DNA of 64,000 nucleotides from Flavobacterium hungaricum (GTDB taxonomy: Bacteria; Bacteroidota; Bacteroidia; Flavobacteriales; Flavobacteriaceae), in assembly GCF_015182285.1 (NCBI RefSeq), contig NZ_PRDM01000001.1:868001-932000 (forward strand). Reading direction: 5' to 3'. The notes under the pieces were generated by a model, which saw nothing but the letters and a program-made list of their open reading frames with translations, was not told the origin of the DNA and searched no databases. The position numbers were made by a program, and so were the translations under genes. Of this stretch, positions 44,228 through 52,130 are shown in pieces (the first letter of the stretch is position 1; every line of letters begins with the position of its first letter).

Positions 44228-44265
44228 CATTCTATTTGATGTCAAATATAAAATAAAATAGAATG
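44228..44265 (-). repeat. Second copy of a duplicated terminator-like hairpin
   Basis: CATTCTATTT (44228-44237) pairs with AAATAGAATG (44256-44265). It repeats the layout and flanks (GCC, TTGAATTATTTGCAATTAA-like sequence) of the hairpin at 44341-44379, about 113 bp away, with compensating changes in both arms. Confidence 0.55.
44243..44250 (-). promoter_or_regulatory. -7 box of the AGMO-like operon
   Basis: On the minus strand this reads TATATTTG, a perfect TAnnTTTG box about 23 bp before the ATG. It lies in the loop of the hairpin 44228-44265, so the transcript would start inside the 3' arm. Confidence 0.45.
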
Positions 44266-44340
44266 CCTCTTGAATTATTTGCAATTAAGCCGTTTAGAAT
44301 ATGTTATTTATATAAATTTAAAATTGGTAGAAATTAAAAA

Positions 44341-44379
44341 GCATTCAATTTCATTCCAATAAAGAATAAAATTGAATGC
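44341..44379 (-). terminator. Terminator of clpS
   Basis: GCATTCAATTT pairs with AAATTGAATGC. On the minus strand it is followed by a T-run and lies about 18 bp after the clpS stop. Confidence 0.75.
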
Positions 44380-44396
44380 CTTTACATTATTTTCAA

Positions 44397-44672
44397 TTAA
44401 ACGATCTCTGCGCTAAGTCCAGCTTCTAAAAGTTGTGTACATTGAGGTTTTAATTTGTCAATCGGACCTGTTTTTACAGTGCATTTTCCGTTGTAGTGAA
44501 CAATTAAAGAACATTGCTCAGCTTGTTCGGCTGTGTGGCTGCACACTCGCATAAGAGTATCAATTACATGATCAAAAGTATTTACATCATCATTGTAGAC
44601 GATAATCTCGTTATTAAAAGCGACAGCTTCTTTCTCGCGAACTTTTTCTCTTACTTTTTCTTTAGTACTCAT
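44397..44672 (-). CDS. clpS: ATP-dependent Clp protease adaptor ClpS
   Basis: ClpS delivers N-degron substrates to ClpA/ClpC-ClpP and has about 90 residues. Here NEIIVYNDDVNTFDHVIDTL matches the family's conserved binding block (with the substrate-pocket Asn-Asp), and VCSHTAEQAEQCSLIVHYNG the second helix region. The N-terminus is charged (STKEKVREKVREKEAV). It is cytoplasmic, 34 bp downstream of prmA on the same strand, a common arrangement in this phylum. Confidence 0.93.
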   Translation of the reverse strand: MSTKEKVREKVREKEAVAFNNEIIVYNDDVNTFDHVIDTLMRVCSHTAEQAEQCSLIVHYNGKCTVKTGPIDKLKPQCTQLLEAGLSAEIV

Positions 44673-44706
44673 ATCTTTATAAGTTTTTGTACTGAATAAT
44701 CAGTAT

Positions 44707-45540
44707 CTAATTTACGTATTTTAGTGATACCCAGTTATTTCTTTGAAGTTTTTTAACATAAGTTAATCCTTTTTCAACGCAGGAAGCGTCAATAAACGGA
44801 ATATCTTCTTCATAAAAACCGCTAAAAAGAATAATCCCTTTTGGATTTAAAGAATCAACATAAGCCTGCATGTCATTCAATAAAATATTTCTGTTGATAT
44901 TGGCAATAATCAAATCGTATTTTTTACCCGCTAATAAAGCTGCATCGCCCTCATAAACGCTGATTTGTTTGCAATTATTGCGTTCTGCATTTTCGATAGA
45001 GTTGAGGTAGCACCAATTGTCAATATCAATAGCATCAATAGGAGCAGCGCCTTTCATTTCGGCTAAAATAGCTAGAATAGCAGTACCGCAGCCCATGTCA
45101 AGAGTTTTTAAACCGTTAACATCCATTTCAAGCAAATGCTGAATCATCATATGTGTAGTTTCATGATGCCCTGTTCCAAAACTCATTTTCGGTTCGATTA
45201 CAATATCAAACTCAGCGTCTGTTTTTGGATGAAAAGGAGCACGAACGTGACATTTTCCGTCCACATCAATCGGTTCAAAATTCTTTTCCCATTCCTCATT
45301 CCAATTAACTTGATCGATTTCTTCAATTGTATAGCTAATTTTAAACTCTTCAGATTGTAAAATATAAATATCGTCCAGAATATTTTCGTCCCATAAATCC
45401 TTCTTCACAAAAGCAGAAATTCCGTTCTCTGATTCTGTAAAACTTTCAAATGCTTTTTCGCCTAGTTCTGCAACTAAAATTTCAGAACCCAGATCTTTTG
45501 GTTCAATTGTAAAATGATATCCTAAATATATATTCGACAT
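44707..45540 (-). CDS. prmA: Ribosomal protein L11 methyltransferase
   Basis: PrmA trimethylates ribosomal protein L11 using S-adenosylmethionine. The 277-residue protein has an N-terminal substrate-recognition domain and a Rossmann methyltransferase domain: MSFGTGHHETTHMMIQHLLE (near residue 133), LDMGCGTAILAILAEMKGA (SAM-binding) and the N-[ILV]-[NR] active-site block IIANINRNILL. The start ATG lies 14 bp after a clean -7 box. It leads a prmA-clpS unit. Confidence 0.96.
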   Translation of the reverse strand: MSNIYLGYHFTIEPKDLGSEILVAELGEKAFESFTESENGISAFVKKDLWDENILDDIYILQSEEFKISYTIEEIDQVNWNEEWEKNFEPIDVDGKCHVRAPFHPKTDAEFDIVIEPKMSFGTGHHETTHMMIQHLLEMDVNGLKTLDMGCGTAILAILAEMKGAAPIDAIDIDNWCYLNSIENAERNNCKQISVYEGDAALLAGKKYDLIIANINRNILLNDMQAYVDSLNPKGIILFSGFYEEDIPFIDASCVEKGLTYVKKLQRNNWVSLKYVN

Positions 45541-45554
45541 AAATAATTTTTTTG

Positions 45555-45562
45555 CAAAGGTA
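45555..45562 (-). promoter_or_regulatory. -7 box of prmA
   Basis: On the minus strand this reads TACCTTTG, a perfect TAnnTTTG box 14 bp before the ATG. Confidence 0.5.
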
Positions 45563-45673
45563 TGAATAGAAAGTAAAAGTTTTTAATTTTTTAAACCATA
45601 TAAGTGATATAAGTAAATATAAATTTGAGCAGCAGTAATTACTGTAATAATTGACAGCACATATAAAAAAAGA

Positions 45674-45710
45674 CCATAAAAAAAGCGTTCAAAGAACGCT
45701 TTTTTTATGG
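45674..45710. terminator. Strong terminator after tpiA
   Basis: A perfect inverted repeat (CCATAAAAAAAGCGTTC and its complement, 17-nt arms) encloses a 3-nt AAA loop. T7 on both sides makes it bidirectional, but its neighbours make tpiA the likely client. Confidence 0.85.
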
Positions 45711-45766
45711 TAAAATCTAAAATCTATCCCGTCCCGAGGTTTCGGGATCGGGACTAAAATCTAAAA
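45711..45766. repeat. CCCGA/TCGGG intergenic repeat, copy A
   Basis: The phrase CTAAAATCTATCCCG, a CCCGA-GGTT-TCGGG hairpin, and then ACTAAAATCTAAAAT form a short symmetrical element between tpiA and its terminator. Near-identical flanking words occur at 60573-60616, and the core hairpin also at 50286-50303. Confidence 0.55.
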
Positions 45767-46519
45767 TTAGATAGCAGTTACAATTGCTAAGAAATCATCA
45801 GCTTTTAAAGCTGCACCTCCAATTAAACCTCCGTCTACGTCTGGTTTACCAAAAATTTCTTTAGCATTTTCTGGTTTTACAGAACCACCGTATAAGATAG
45901 AAACTTCGTCTGCGATTTCTGCTCCAAAAGCTTTACGAATTGTTTCTCTGATAAATTCGTGCATTTCCTGAGCTTGTTCCGGCGAAGCAGTTTCTCCAGT
46001 TCCAATAGCCCATACAGGTTCGTAAGCCAATACAATTTTTGACCAAGATTCTTTTGCAATATGGAAAACTCCGTCGCGCAATTGGTTTTCTACAATATTG
46101 AAATGGTTGTCAGATTGACGGTCTTTTAATTCTTCTCCAAAACAAAAGATAACAGTCATATCATGTTTTAAAGCAGTATCAACTTTGTTTGCGATTAAAG
46201 CATCTGTTTCGTGAAAAATAGCTCTGCGCTCAGAGTGACCTAGAATTACAGTGTTTACACCAATGCTTGTTAACATATCTGCAGAAATTTCTCCTGTAAA
46301 AGCACCGCCTTCAGCTTGGTGAACATTTTGAGCAGCAACACCAATTGTTGTGTTTTTTACTTTTGCAACAGCAGCTTGTAAGTTTACAAATGTTGGAGCC
46401 ACAATAACTTGTGCATTTGTTTGAGCAGGTATTTTTGTAATTAATTCACTTAATAATTCTTCTGTCTGTGCAGCATTTTTATGCATTTTCCAGTTTCCTG
46501 CAACAATCTTTTTTCTCAT
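45767..46519 (-). CDS. tpiA: Triose-phosphate isomerase
   Basis: TpiA interconverts dihydroxyacetone phosphate and glyceraldehyde-3-phosphate in glycolysis. The 250-residue TIM barrel has the N-terminal AGNWKMHKN (catalytic Lys13), the catalytic His in VILGHSERRAIF (about residue 95), the catalytic Glu in LAYEPVWAIGTG (about 167), and the flexible loop and phosphate site in SILYGGSVKPENAKE and GLIGGAAL. It stands alone 81 bp after the thioredoxin-like gene. Confidence 0.98.
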   Translation of the reverse strand: MRKKIVAGNWKMHKNAAQTEELLSELITKIPAQTNAQVIVAPTFVNLQAAVAKVKNTTIGVAAQNVHQAEGGAFTGEISADMLTSIGVNTVILGHSERRAIFHETDALIANKVDTALKHDMTVIFCFGEELKDRQSDNHFNIVENQLRDGVFHIAKESWSKIVLAYEPVWAIGTGETASPEQAQEMHEFIRETIRKAFGAEIADEVSILYGGSVKPENAKEIFGKPDVDGGLIGGAALKADDFLAIVTAI

Positions 46520-46600
46520 TTTGGTAGTTTTTTATTTTTTATTTTTATTGAAGTAAAGTCAAAAATGAATTCTTTTTTGACATTGCTATTTTATCAAAAA

Positions 46601-47095
46601 TTATTTTAAACCTTGTAAAGTTTCATTGATTTTATCAAAATCAGTTTCTATCGCACGGTATAAAACAATTTTTCCTGTTTTGTCTACAATAATGTATCTC
46701 GGAATCCAGTCTAAGTCAATTGCTTTTCCAAAAAGTCCTTTCATTCCGTCATTCATCATAAAATGATCGCCTTTTAATTCGTGTTTTTCGATTCCTGCTT
46801 TCCATTTATCAGCTGTTTTATCAGCCGAAATAAATAAGTAAGATACACTTGGATTGTTAGCCTGAAGTTCTTTTAATTTTGGCATTGCTTTTACACAATC
46901 CCCGCACCAAGAAGCCCAAACCTCGATTACCAAAGTTTTTCCCTTATATTTTTTTAAAATGTTTTTAAAAGTTGTCTGACTATCGTCAGTTCCTAAAAGT
47001 TTTTCAGACAAAGCTTCTTTAGAGAAAGTGGTTTTCTGAGCCTGAGAACATGAAAATGTAATAAATGCAATTACAATTAAAGCAATTTGTTTCAT
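46601..47095 (-). CDS. TlpA-like thioredoxin-fold lipoprotein
   Basis: This 164-residue protein carries a lipoprotein signal (LIVIAFITFSCSQAQ, Cys at about residue 16) and a thioredoxin fold with VIEVWASWCGDCVKAMPKL (redox WCGDC near residues 63-67), then FISADKTADKW and WIPRYIIVDKTGKIVLYRA (cis-Pro in the IPR segment). Such anchored TlpA/ResA-like proteins act as disulfide reductants or oxidants in the periplasm. It lies upstream of tpiA, but their functions are unrelated. Confidence 0.88.
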   Translation of the reverse strand: MKQIALIVIAFITFSCSQAQKTTFSKEALSEKLLGTDDSQTTFKNILKKYKGKTLVIEVWASWCGDCVKAMPKLKELQANNPSVSYLFISADKTADKWKAGIEKHELKGDHFMMNDGMKGLFGKAIDLDWIPRYIIVDKTGKIVLYRAIETDFDKINETLQGLK

Positions 47096-47145
47096 ATAGT
47101 AAATTATAATAAGTTTTTGGTAAGTACCGAATTCACAAAGTTAAG

Positions 47146-47153
47146 CAAACAAA
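47146..47153 (-). promoter_or_regulatory. -7 box of the TlpA-like gene
   Basis: On the minus strand this reads TAACTTTG, a perfect TAnnTTTG box about 50 bp before the ATG. Confidence 0.4.
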
Positions 47154-47562
47154 TTGAATGCTAAATGGAGATTAACAAAATTTGAAGAGTCTTCTATTTT
47201 GTAACAAAACGAAGATTTTGGGTTAAAAAATGACGAATGAAATCGTAATAGTAGGTTGAAAATCCTTCGATTTTTAAAATGAATCTTTTTCAGAGGATAA
47301 AAAAAGGTCAAAATTTTAGTTTTTTGATATTTTTTTTGATGAAAAAAACGTCTGATGAAATGCTAATTCAGCTCAAATTTCCACTTGCCCATTTCTTACT
47401 TGGAGCAATCCAATTATCTGCGGATTAATTAAAAAAAACCGTGTTTTAAAACCGCATTTAATTCGATTTTATTGAAATGATTTATTTTGAGTTTTACTGG
47501 ATTTGCTGATTAAATCGAAACAAACTGCGTAATGTAACCGTCTTTTAAAGTCCCGATTACGT
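47154..47562. other. Gene-free A+T-rich spacer
   Basis: About 410 bp between the unrecognised 488-residue protein and the promoter of the thioredoxin-like gene contain no ORF of usable size on either strand. Apart from short A and T tracts and a weak hairpin around AAAACCGTG/TTTTAAAACCGC (near 47440), I see nothing. Confidence 0.5.
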
Positions 47563-49029
47563 TTAGTCTACAACCAATGGTTGCGGCTCATTGTTATAAA
47601 AGCTTAAAACTTCCTGCGCATCCTTTTTAGAAAGATATTGTAAATCGGAGTTTTTAATAGCTTCTTCAGAACTCATCATCGAACGGGATAAAATCAGTTT
47701 AAAAACTTCTTTCTTTTCTTCTAAGTTTATTTTGTTTTTTCTAAGATAACCTTTGTAAGCATTTGCCATCTGCATCCATATTTCAATTTCAACATCAGGA
47801 TGCAAGTCTCTTTTAAAATTGGTTATAGTTTGTTCTAAAGTGCTTTTGTCCACTTCTTCAAAAGTTTTGTGAATCTTTTTTATTTTTTTAATTTGTTCCG
47901 AAGTCAGATCCGAAACAACTTCATTTATTCGGATATTATCAGGATCAATTTTATCAGTTTTCTGATTGCAGGATATAAATAGAAAAATAAATAGGATATA
48001 AGCGTAATATTTCTTTCCTGTAAGATGATTGAAAAGCATTATTATAAAAGGAAAGGATACAAAAGCCATCCAGATTAAAAATTGTTTGGGAACAATTTGG
48101 TAGTAATAATTTAAAAAGAAAATTGTGCCAATAAAGATAATACAAAATAAAGAATGCAATGGAGATACCTGCTGATCTGAATAGCGATAAATATGATCAT
48201 CTTTGAGTTCTCTCACTTTTTTGAAATATTTTGAATTAAAAAATTTCCCCGGACGCGGTAAAAAGCGAAATAACATGATGAAGTTTTGTATAATATAAAT
48301 ACTTGAAATCCCTAATAGGAAATATTGCAGACCAAGGTAAAGTATTTGCAGTAAGTTTTCGATACTTTCAACTGGTTCAGCCTGATCAATAAAATGAAGA
48401 TTATCCAAAGCAAAAAGGAACATAATTATAGAACTCCAGATGCTTAGAGTAAGCTTGTGGGTATCAGATAAATGAGTTTTGGTAAAGGCATGAAAAATCG
48501 AATATAACGAAAATAGTAAGCCAATTACCAATAATATCTGAATGAAAATATTGTCAGTACTAATAAGTCCAGAATCTACCACCCAATAAATTACAGCTAT
48601 AGATTGAAGCAGCGTTATTCCTTCGGTTAATTTTGGGATTATTCTATACTTGTAAAATAGAAGCGAAAAAATGAAATATAGTACAAGAAAAATAGGAGGC
48701 CAAATTTGAATACTATAATTAAAAACGACAGTAATGCCTTGTCTGTTGTGTGTATCTGCATTATTCACAAAGTTTAAAAATGCAAAGGCAATAAAAAAAG
48801 ACACAAAACCGATAATTACTACGAGAATCCATCTACTGGTAATTCTTTTACTTTCAAAAATTACTCCAGCCATCAGTGCTATAATGTTAACTGGAATTAA
48901 ATGACTGCCAGAAGTTGCTTTGATATAAGTGTCATAAACGACGTAAGTAAGCAATGCAAATACAAATAAAAAGAGTAGTGGGTTTGAAAAAAATTGTCTG
49001 CTTAATGCTCTCGATATCTTTGAAATCAT
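47563..49029 (-). CDS. Multi-pass membrane protein with embedded lipoprotein-like segment
   Basis: This 488-residue protein is not recognised. About ten hydrophobic helices fill residues 15-365. The last one (KKYYAYILFIFLFISCNQKT, about 348-367) looks just like a lipoprotein signal with lipobox FISC-N and is followed by a soluble helical domain of about 120 residues (DPDNIRINEVVSDLTSEQIK, YLRKNKINLEEKKEVFKLIL). So a membrane protein and a lipoprotein-like domain appear fused in one frame. The gene sits between members of a cluster usually seen together (DoxX-type, TlpA-like, tpiA) and next to a long empty spacer, which suggests later insertion. Confidence 0.6.
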   Translation of the reverse strand: MISKISRALSRQFFSNPLLFLFVFALLTYVVYDTYIKATSGSHLIPVNIIALMAGVIFESKRITSRWILVVIIGFVSFFIAFAFLNFVNNADTHNRQGITVVFNYSIQIWPPIFLVLYFIFSLLFYKYRIIPKLTEGITLLQSIAVIYWVVDSGLISTDNIFIQILLVIGLLFSLYSIFHAFTKTHLSDTHKLTLSIWSSIIMFLFALDNLHFIDQAEPVESIENLLQILYLGLQYFLLGISSIYIIQNFIMLFRFLPRPGKFFNSKYFKKVRELKDDHIYRYSDQQVSPLHSLFCIIFIGTIFFLNYYYQIVPKQFLIWMAFVSFPFIIMLFNHLTGKKYYAYILFIFLFISCNQKTDKIDPDNIRINEVVSDLTSEQIKKIKKIHKTFEEVDKSTLEQTITNFKRDLHPDVEIEIWMQMANAYKGYLRKNKINLEEKKEVFKLILSRSMMSSEEAIKNSDLQYLSKKDAQEVLSFYNNEPQPLVVD

Positions 49030-49078
49030 GGTTATAGCGTTTGCTTTGGATGTGGTATTTATTTTGCTGCTAAAAAAA

Positions 49079-49115
49079 GCGCCAATATATCTAAAAAAAT
49101 TAGAAATATTGGCGC
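49079..49115 (-). terminator. Terminator of the DoxX-type gene
   Basis: GCGCCAATATATCTAA pairs with TTAGAAATATTGGCGC (one mismatch). On the minus strand T7 follows. It lies about 25 bp after the stop at 49139. Confidence 0.85.
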
Positions 49116-49138
49116 CCTATATTTAATCTCAATTATTT

Positions 49139-50260
49139 TTAAAGACCATAAGCAACATCAGACAATTTTAAATCGTCAGTATCGTTATAATGTACTTTTT
49201 GAACTACAGTTCCTTTATGCAGTACTACAATACTTGGATTTGCTCTTTCGATTGTTTTTAGAGTGGTAGCATCGCAGAAATAAAAATCAGCATCTAAGTT
49301 GTATTGTTTTTTTGCTTTTGCAATTTCATCTGCTCCAGATGCTGTCATTGCAATTACTTTGTAACCTTTTGCTTTAGCATCCTGACTTACTTTTGCTAAT
49401 TTTTGCATTCCTTCTGGATTTGATTTAGTTAAATCATAAGTTACAAAAACAACTAATTTTGGTTCTTGAAGCAATTCTTCCTTATAATCAGAATCGTCTT
49501 TTGTCATGGTAAAATCGTGAATAGGAGGAACGTAACCTTCTGTGATCACTTTGTCTTTACGATCAACAAAAACAGCACCTTCTGGAATATTCATTAAGTC
49601 CTTTTCTGTAAATTCTTTATCCACTCCGTTTACTTTGTAGATAAAAATCATTTCTACAACCGATTTTGGTGCACCTTCTGGAATTTCCATTCCTTTTTCG
49701 ATATTATTTCCAACTTTAAAAGGACGGAAATCTTTGATCGGATTATGGTTTAAAACCCAAACAGCCATAAAAACGCACAATGCAATGCTGATAAAAGTAA
49801 TGATATTGGTTACCGCCTTTGAAAATAAAGGTTTAACTAACTTTTTATTAATAAATAAAATCAAAATAAAGAAGAGTAAAACAATATCTTTTGTAAATGA
49901 CTGCCAAGGTGTTAAGTGTAAGGCATCTCCAAAGCATCCGCAATCTTTTACTACATCAAAATAAGCAGAGTAGAAGGTAAGGAATGTGAAGAAAACGATT
50001 AATAGTAATAAAGCCCATATTGTCAGTTTTGATTTGTAACCAACCAAAAGCATTACACCTAATACAACTTCTAAAATCACTAAAAAGATTGCTAAGCCCA
50101 AAGCCAAAGGCTCTAAGAACGGCATATTAAAAACAGGTTCGCTAAAATATTCAGCGAGTTTATAAGAGAAACCAACAGGATCATTCAGTTTAATTAATCC
50201 AGAAATGATAAAAAGTACACCGACAAATAATCGGGAAAATTGAGTAATGATGTTTTTCAT
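49139..50260 (-). CDS. DoxX/MauE-like membrane protein with thioredoxin-like C-terminal domain (BT_3928 type)
   Basis: I start at ATG 50260 (MKNIITQFSRLFVGVLFIIS), giving 373 residues. A longer frame from 50314 adds 18 residues (MEFGPDSCREEF...), which are a translation of a TCCCGA/TCGGGA repeat and not protein. Residues 1-180 form four or more DoxX/MauE-type helices (VEVVLGVMLLVGYKSKLTIW-like), including the redox-like pair DCGCFGD near residue 108. Residues 230-373 form a thioredoxin-like domain (LVVFVTYDLTKSN, FYFCDATTLKTI, PSIVVLHKGTVVQK) without a CxxC. The likely job is quinone-linked redox or thiol chemistry at the membrane. It follows the DUF1599 gene. Confidence 0.8.
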   Translation of the reverse strand: MKNIITQFSRLFVGVLFIISGLIKLNDPVGFSYKLAEYFSEPVFNMPFLEPLALGLAIFLVILEVVLGVMLLVGYKSKLTIWALLLLIVFFTFLTFYSAYFDVVKDCGCFGDALHLTPWQSFTKDIVLLFFILILFINKKLVKPLFSKAVTNIITFISIALCVFMAVWVLNHNPIKDFRPFKVGNNIEKGMEIPEGAPKSVVEMIFIYKVNGVDKEFTEKDLMNIPEGAVFVDRKDKVITEGYVPPIHDFTMTKDDSDYKEELLQEPKLVVFVTYDLTKSNPEGMQKLAKVSQDAKAKGYKVIAMTASGADEIAKAKKQYNLDADFYFCDATTLKTIERANPSIVVLHKGTVVQKVHYNDTDDLKLSDVAYGL

Positions 50261-50285
50261 GAGGAAATGTTTAAAATTAAATTCC

Positions 50286-50303
50286 TCCCGACAGCTATCG
50301 GGA
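50286..50303. repeat. CCCGA/TCGGG intergenic repeat, copy B
   Basis: TCCCGA-CAGCTA-TCGGGA forms a hairpin, followed by three variants of the word TTGGAATTT (to about 50352). It fills the 93-bp spacer between DUF1599 and the DoxX-type gene. Confidence 0.5.
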
Positions 50304-50353
50304 CCAAATTCCAAAGTTTAATATTGGAATTTGGAATTTATTTTTTGGAATTT

Positions 50354-50896
50354 CTATTTATTGATGGGGTTTAAAATTAAAGCAAAAACAGAATAATTAA
50401 TCATATCCTGATAATTGGCATCAATGCCTTCAGAAACGATTGTTTTCCCTTTGTTGTCTTCAATTTGTTTGACGCGAAGGATTTTCTGAAGGATCAGATC
50501 AGTTAAAGAACTTACACGCATATCGCGCCAAGCCTCGCCATAATCATGGTTTTTAGCCTCCATTAATTCTTTCGTAAGTTTTACTTTAGCATCATACAAT
50601 TCCGTTGCTTTTTCGACGTCAAGATCGGGTTGTTCTACCACTCCTAATTCTAACTGAATCAAAGCCATGATCGAATAATTGATAATTCCGATAAATTCTC
50701 CTTTTTCATCTTCATCAACCTTACGGATTTCATTTTCCTGTAAACTTCTGATTCTTTGTGCTTTTATGAAAATCTGATCTGTCAAAGAAGGCAGGCGTAA
50801 AATTCTCCATGCACTGCCGTAATCCGTCATTTTATTGATAAACAAGGTGCGGCAAACCGTAATTACATTATCAAATTCTAAGGAAGTATTCTTCAT
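50354..50896 (-). CDS. DUF1599 protein (duplicated nucleotide-modification-associated domain)
   Basis: This 180-residue cytoplasmic protein contains the same motif twice: KMTDYGSAWRILRLPSLTDQ (about residues 22-41) and KNHDYGEAWRDMRVSSLTDL (about 116-135). Each is followed by Arg/Lys-rich helices and an Asn-Tyr-Ser stretch (GIINYSIMAL, DMINYSVFAL). This duplication is the DUF1599 signature. Function is unknown; the family is linked by sequence to nucleotide modification domains. It precedes the DoxX-type gene and is divergent from folP. Confidence 0.85.
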   Translation of the reverse strand: MKNTSLEFDNVITVCRTLFINKMTDYGSAWRILRLPSLTDQIFIKAQRIRSLQENEIRKVDEDEKGEFIGIINYSIMALIQLELGVVEQPDLDVEKATELYDAKVKLTKELMEAKNHDYGEAWRDMRVSSLTDLILQKILRVKQIEDNKGKTIVSEGIDANYQDMINYSVFALILNPINK

Positions 50897-50951
50897 TTAT
50901 ATGCTGTATATTTGCTAAAATTTCTTCAAAAATAGGGATTATATTAAATAG

Positions 50952-51290
50952 TTTCAAGTTTAAGGTTTTCTTTGTTTCAAGTTTTTTCTAAACAAAGTGT
51001 TAACGGTGATTACCTGAAACTATCAAAAGGTTTCAAGTTTCAGGTTTTTTTAGTTTCAAGTTGAAGAGCTTGCGTAATCTGCATTAAACTAAAACTATTC
51101 AAAGGGTTTCAAGTTTCAGGTTATCATAGTTTCAAGTTGAAGAGCTGTTGTAAACTGCATTAACCTGAAATGATTAAATAAAAAGTTTCACGTTTCAAGT
51201 TATCTTAGTTTCAAGTTCAGGAGCTTGCGTAACGAATATTAACCTGAAACCTGAAACCTGAAACTTGAAACCTGAAAAAAAATAAAAATA
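50952..51290. repeat. About four tandem 76-79 bp units upstream of folP
   Basis: TTTCAAG/TTTCACG words begin at 50952, 51031, 51107 and 51186, that is, with periods of 79, 76 and 79. Each unit begins TTTCAAGTTTCAGG-like, has a second TTTCAAGTT about 22 bp on, a middle GAGCTTGCGTAA-like part, and ends CCTGAAA-like, which is complementary to its start. Each unit could fold on itself. The array ends in dense CCTGAAAC copies next to the folP start. It is not a CRISPR array: no constant repeat with unique spacers. Confidence 0.65.
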
Positions 51291-51297
51291 AAAACAT

Positions 51298-52128
51298 ATG
51301 TTGATTAACTGCAAAGGCGAACTTATAGATTTATCGATTCCTAAAGTAATGGGAATTCTGAATGTTACTCCCAATTCTTTTTTTGACGGAGGAAAATATA
51401 AAAACGAATCAGAAATTATTTCTCAGGTTGATAAAATGCTTTCTGAAGGAGCTGCTTTTATTGATATCGGAGCTTATTCGAGTAAACCAAGTGCCGAATT
51501 CGTGTCTGAACAAGAAGAAATTGACCGAATTGTTCCTGCAATCGAATTGATTTTAAAACATTTTCCAGAAACTTTATTATCAATCGATACCTTTAGAGCT
51601 GAAGTGGCGAAAGCAAGCATTGAAAGCGGTGCCGCGATTATTAATGATATTGCTGCAGGAGAGTTAGACGACAAAATGTTTGAGGTTATTGCAAAATACA
51701 ATGTACCGTACATTATGATGCACATGCGTGGTAATCCGCAGACGATGCAGAGTCTGACGCAGTATGAAGATATAGTAAAAGAAATGCTTTTTTATTTTTC
51801 TGAAAAAGTTAAAAAAGCAAGAGCTTTAGGAATTAACGATTTGATTCTAGATCCAGGTTTTGGATTCGCTAAAACAACTGAGCAAAATTTTGAAGTGATG
51901 CAGAAAATGGAACTTTTTAATGTTTTAGAATTACCTGTTTTGGTGGGGATTTCGAGAAAATCAATGATTTATAAAACATTAAATACTACGCCGCAAGAAG
52001 CTTTAAACGGAACAACATTTCTAAATACAATTGCGTTAACAAAAGGAGCAAAGATCCTTCGAGTTCACGATGTGAAAGAAGCGGTGGAATGTGTGGCTTT
52101 GTTTAATAAAATGAGTTTTACTAATTAA
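51298..52128 (+). CDS. folP: Dihydropteroate synthase
   Basis: FolP joins 6-hydroxymethyl-dihydropterin diphosphate with p-aminobenzoate to form dihydropteroate in folate synthesis, and is the target of sulfonamides. The 276-residue TIM barrel has both family signatures: VMGILNVTPNSFFDGGKYKN near residues 17-36 and AAFIDIGAYSSKPSAEFVSE near 50-70, plus IINDIAAGELD, IMMHMRGNPQTMQ, DLILDPGFGFAKT and the C-terminal LRVHDVKEAVE. The ATG follows the repeat array directly. Two unrelated genes follow on the same strand. Confidence 0.97.
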   Translation: MLINCKGELIDLSIPKVMGILNVTPNSFFDGGKYKNESEIISQVDKMLSEGAAFIDIGAYSSKPSAEFVSEQEEIDRIVPAIELILKHFPETLLSIDTFRAEVAKASIESGAAIINDIAAGELDDKMFEVIAKYNVPYIMMHMRGNPQTMQSLTQYEDIVKEMLFYFSEKVKKARALGINDLILDPGFGFAKTTEQNFEVMQKMELFNVLELPVLVGISRKSMIYKTLNTTPQEALNGTTFLNTIALTKGAKILRVHDVKEAVECVALFNKMSFTN

Positions 52129-52130
52129 CT

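Noticed and set aside
47154-47562. Hidden gene or RNA in the empty spacer
   Set aside because: No ORF beyond a few codons on either strand and no convincing structure seen by eye.
50952-51290. CRISPR-like array
   Set aside because: Units of 76-79 bp vary throughout, have no constant direct repeat separated by unique spacers, and no cas genes are near.
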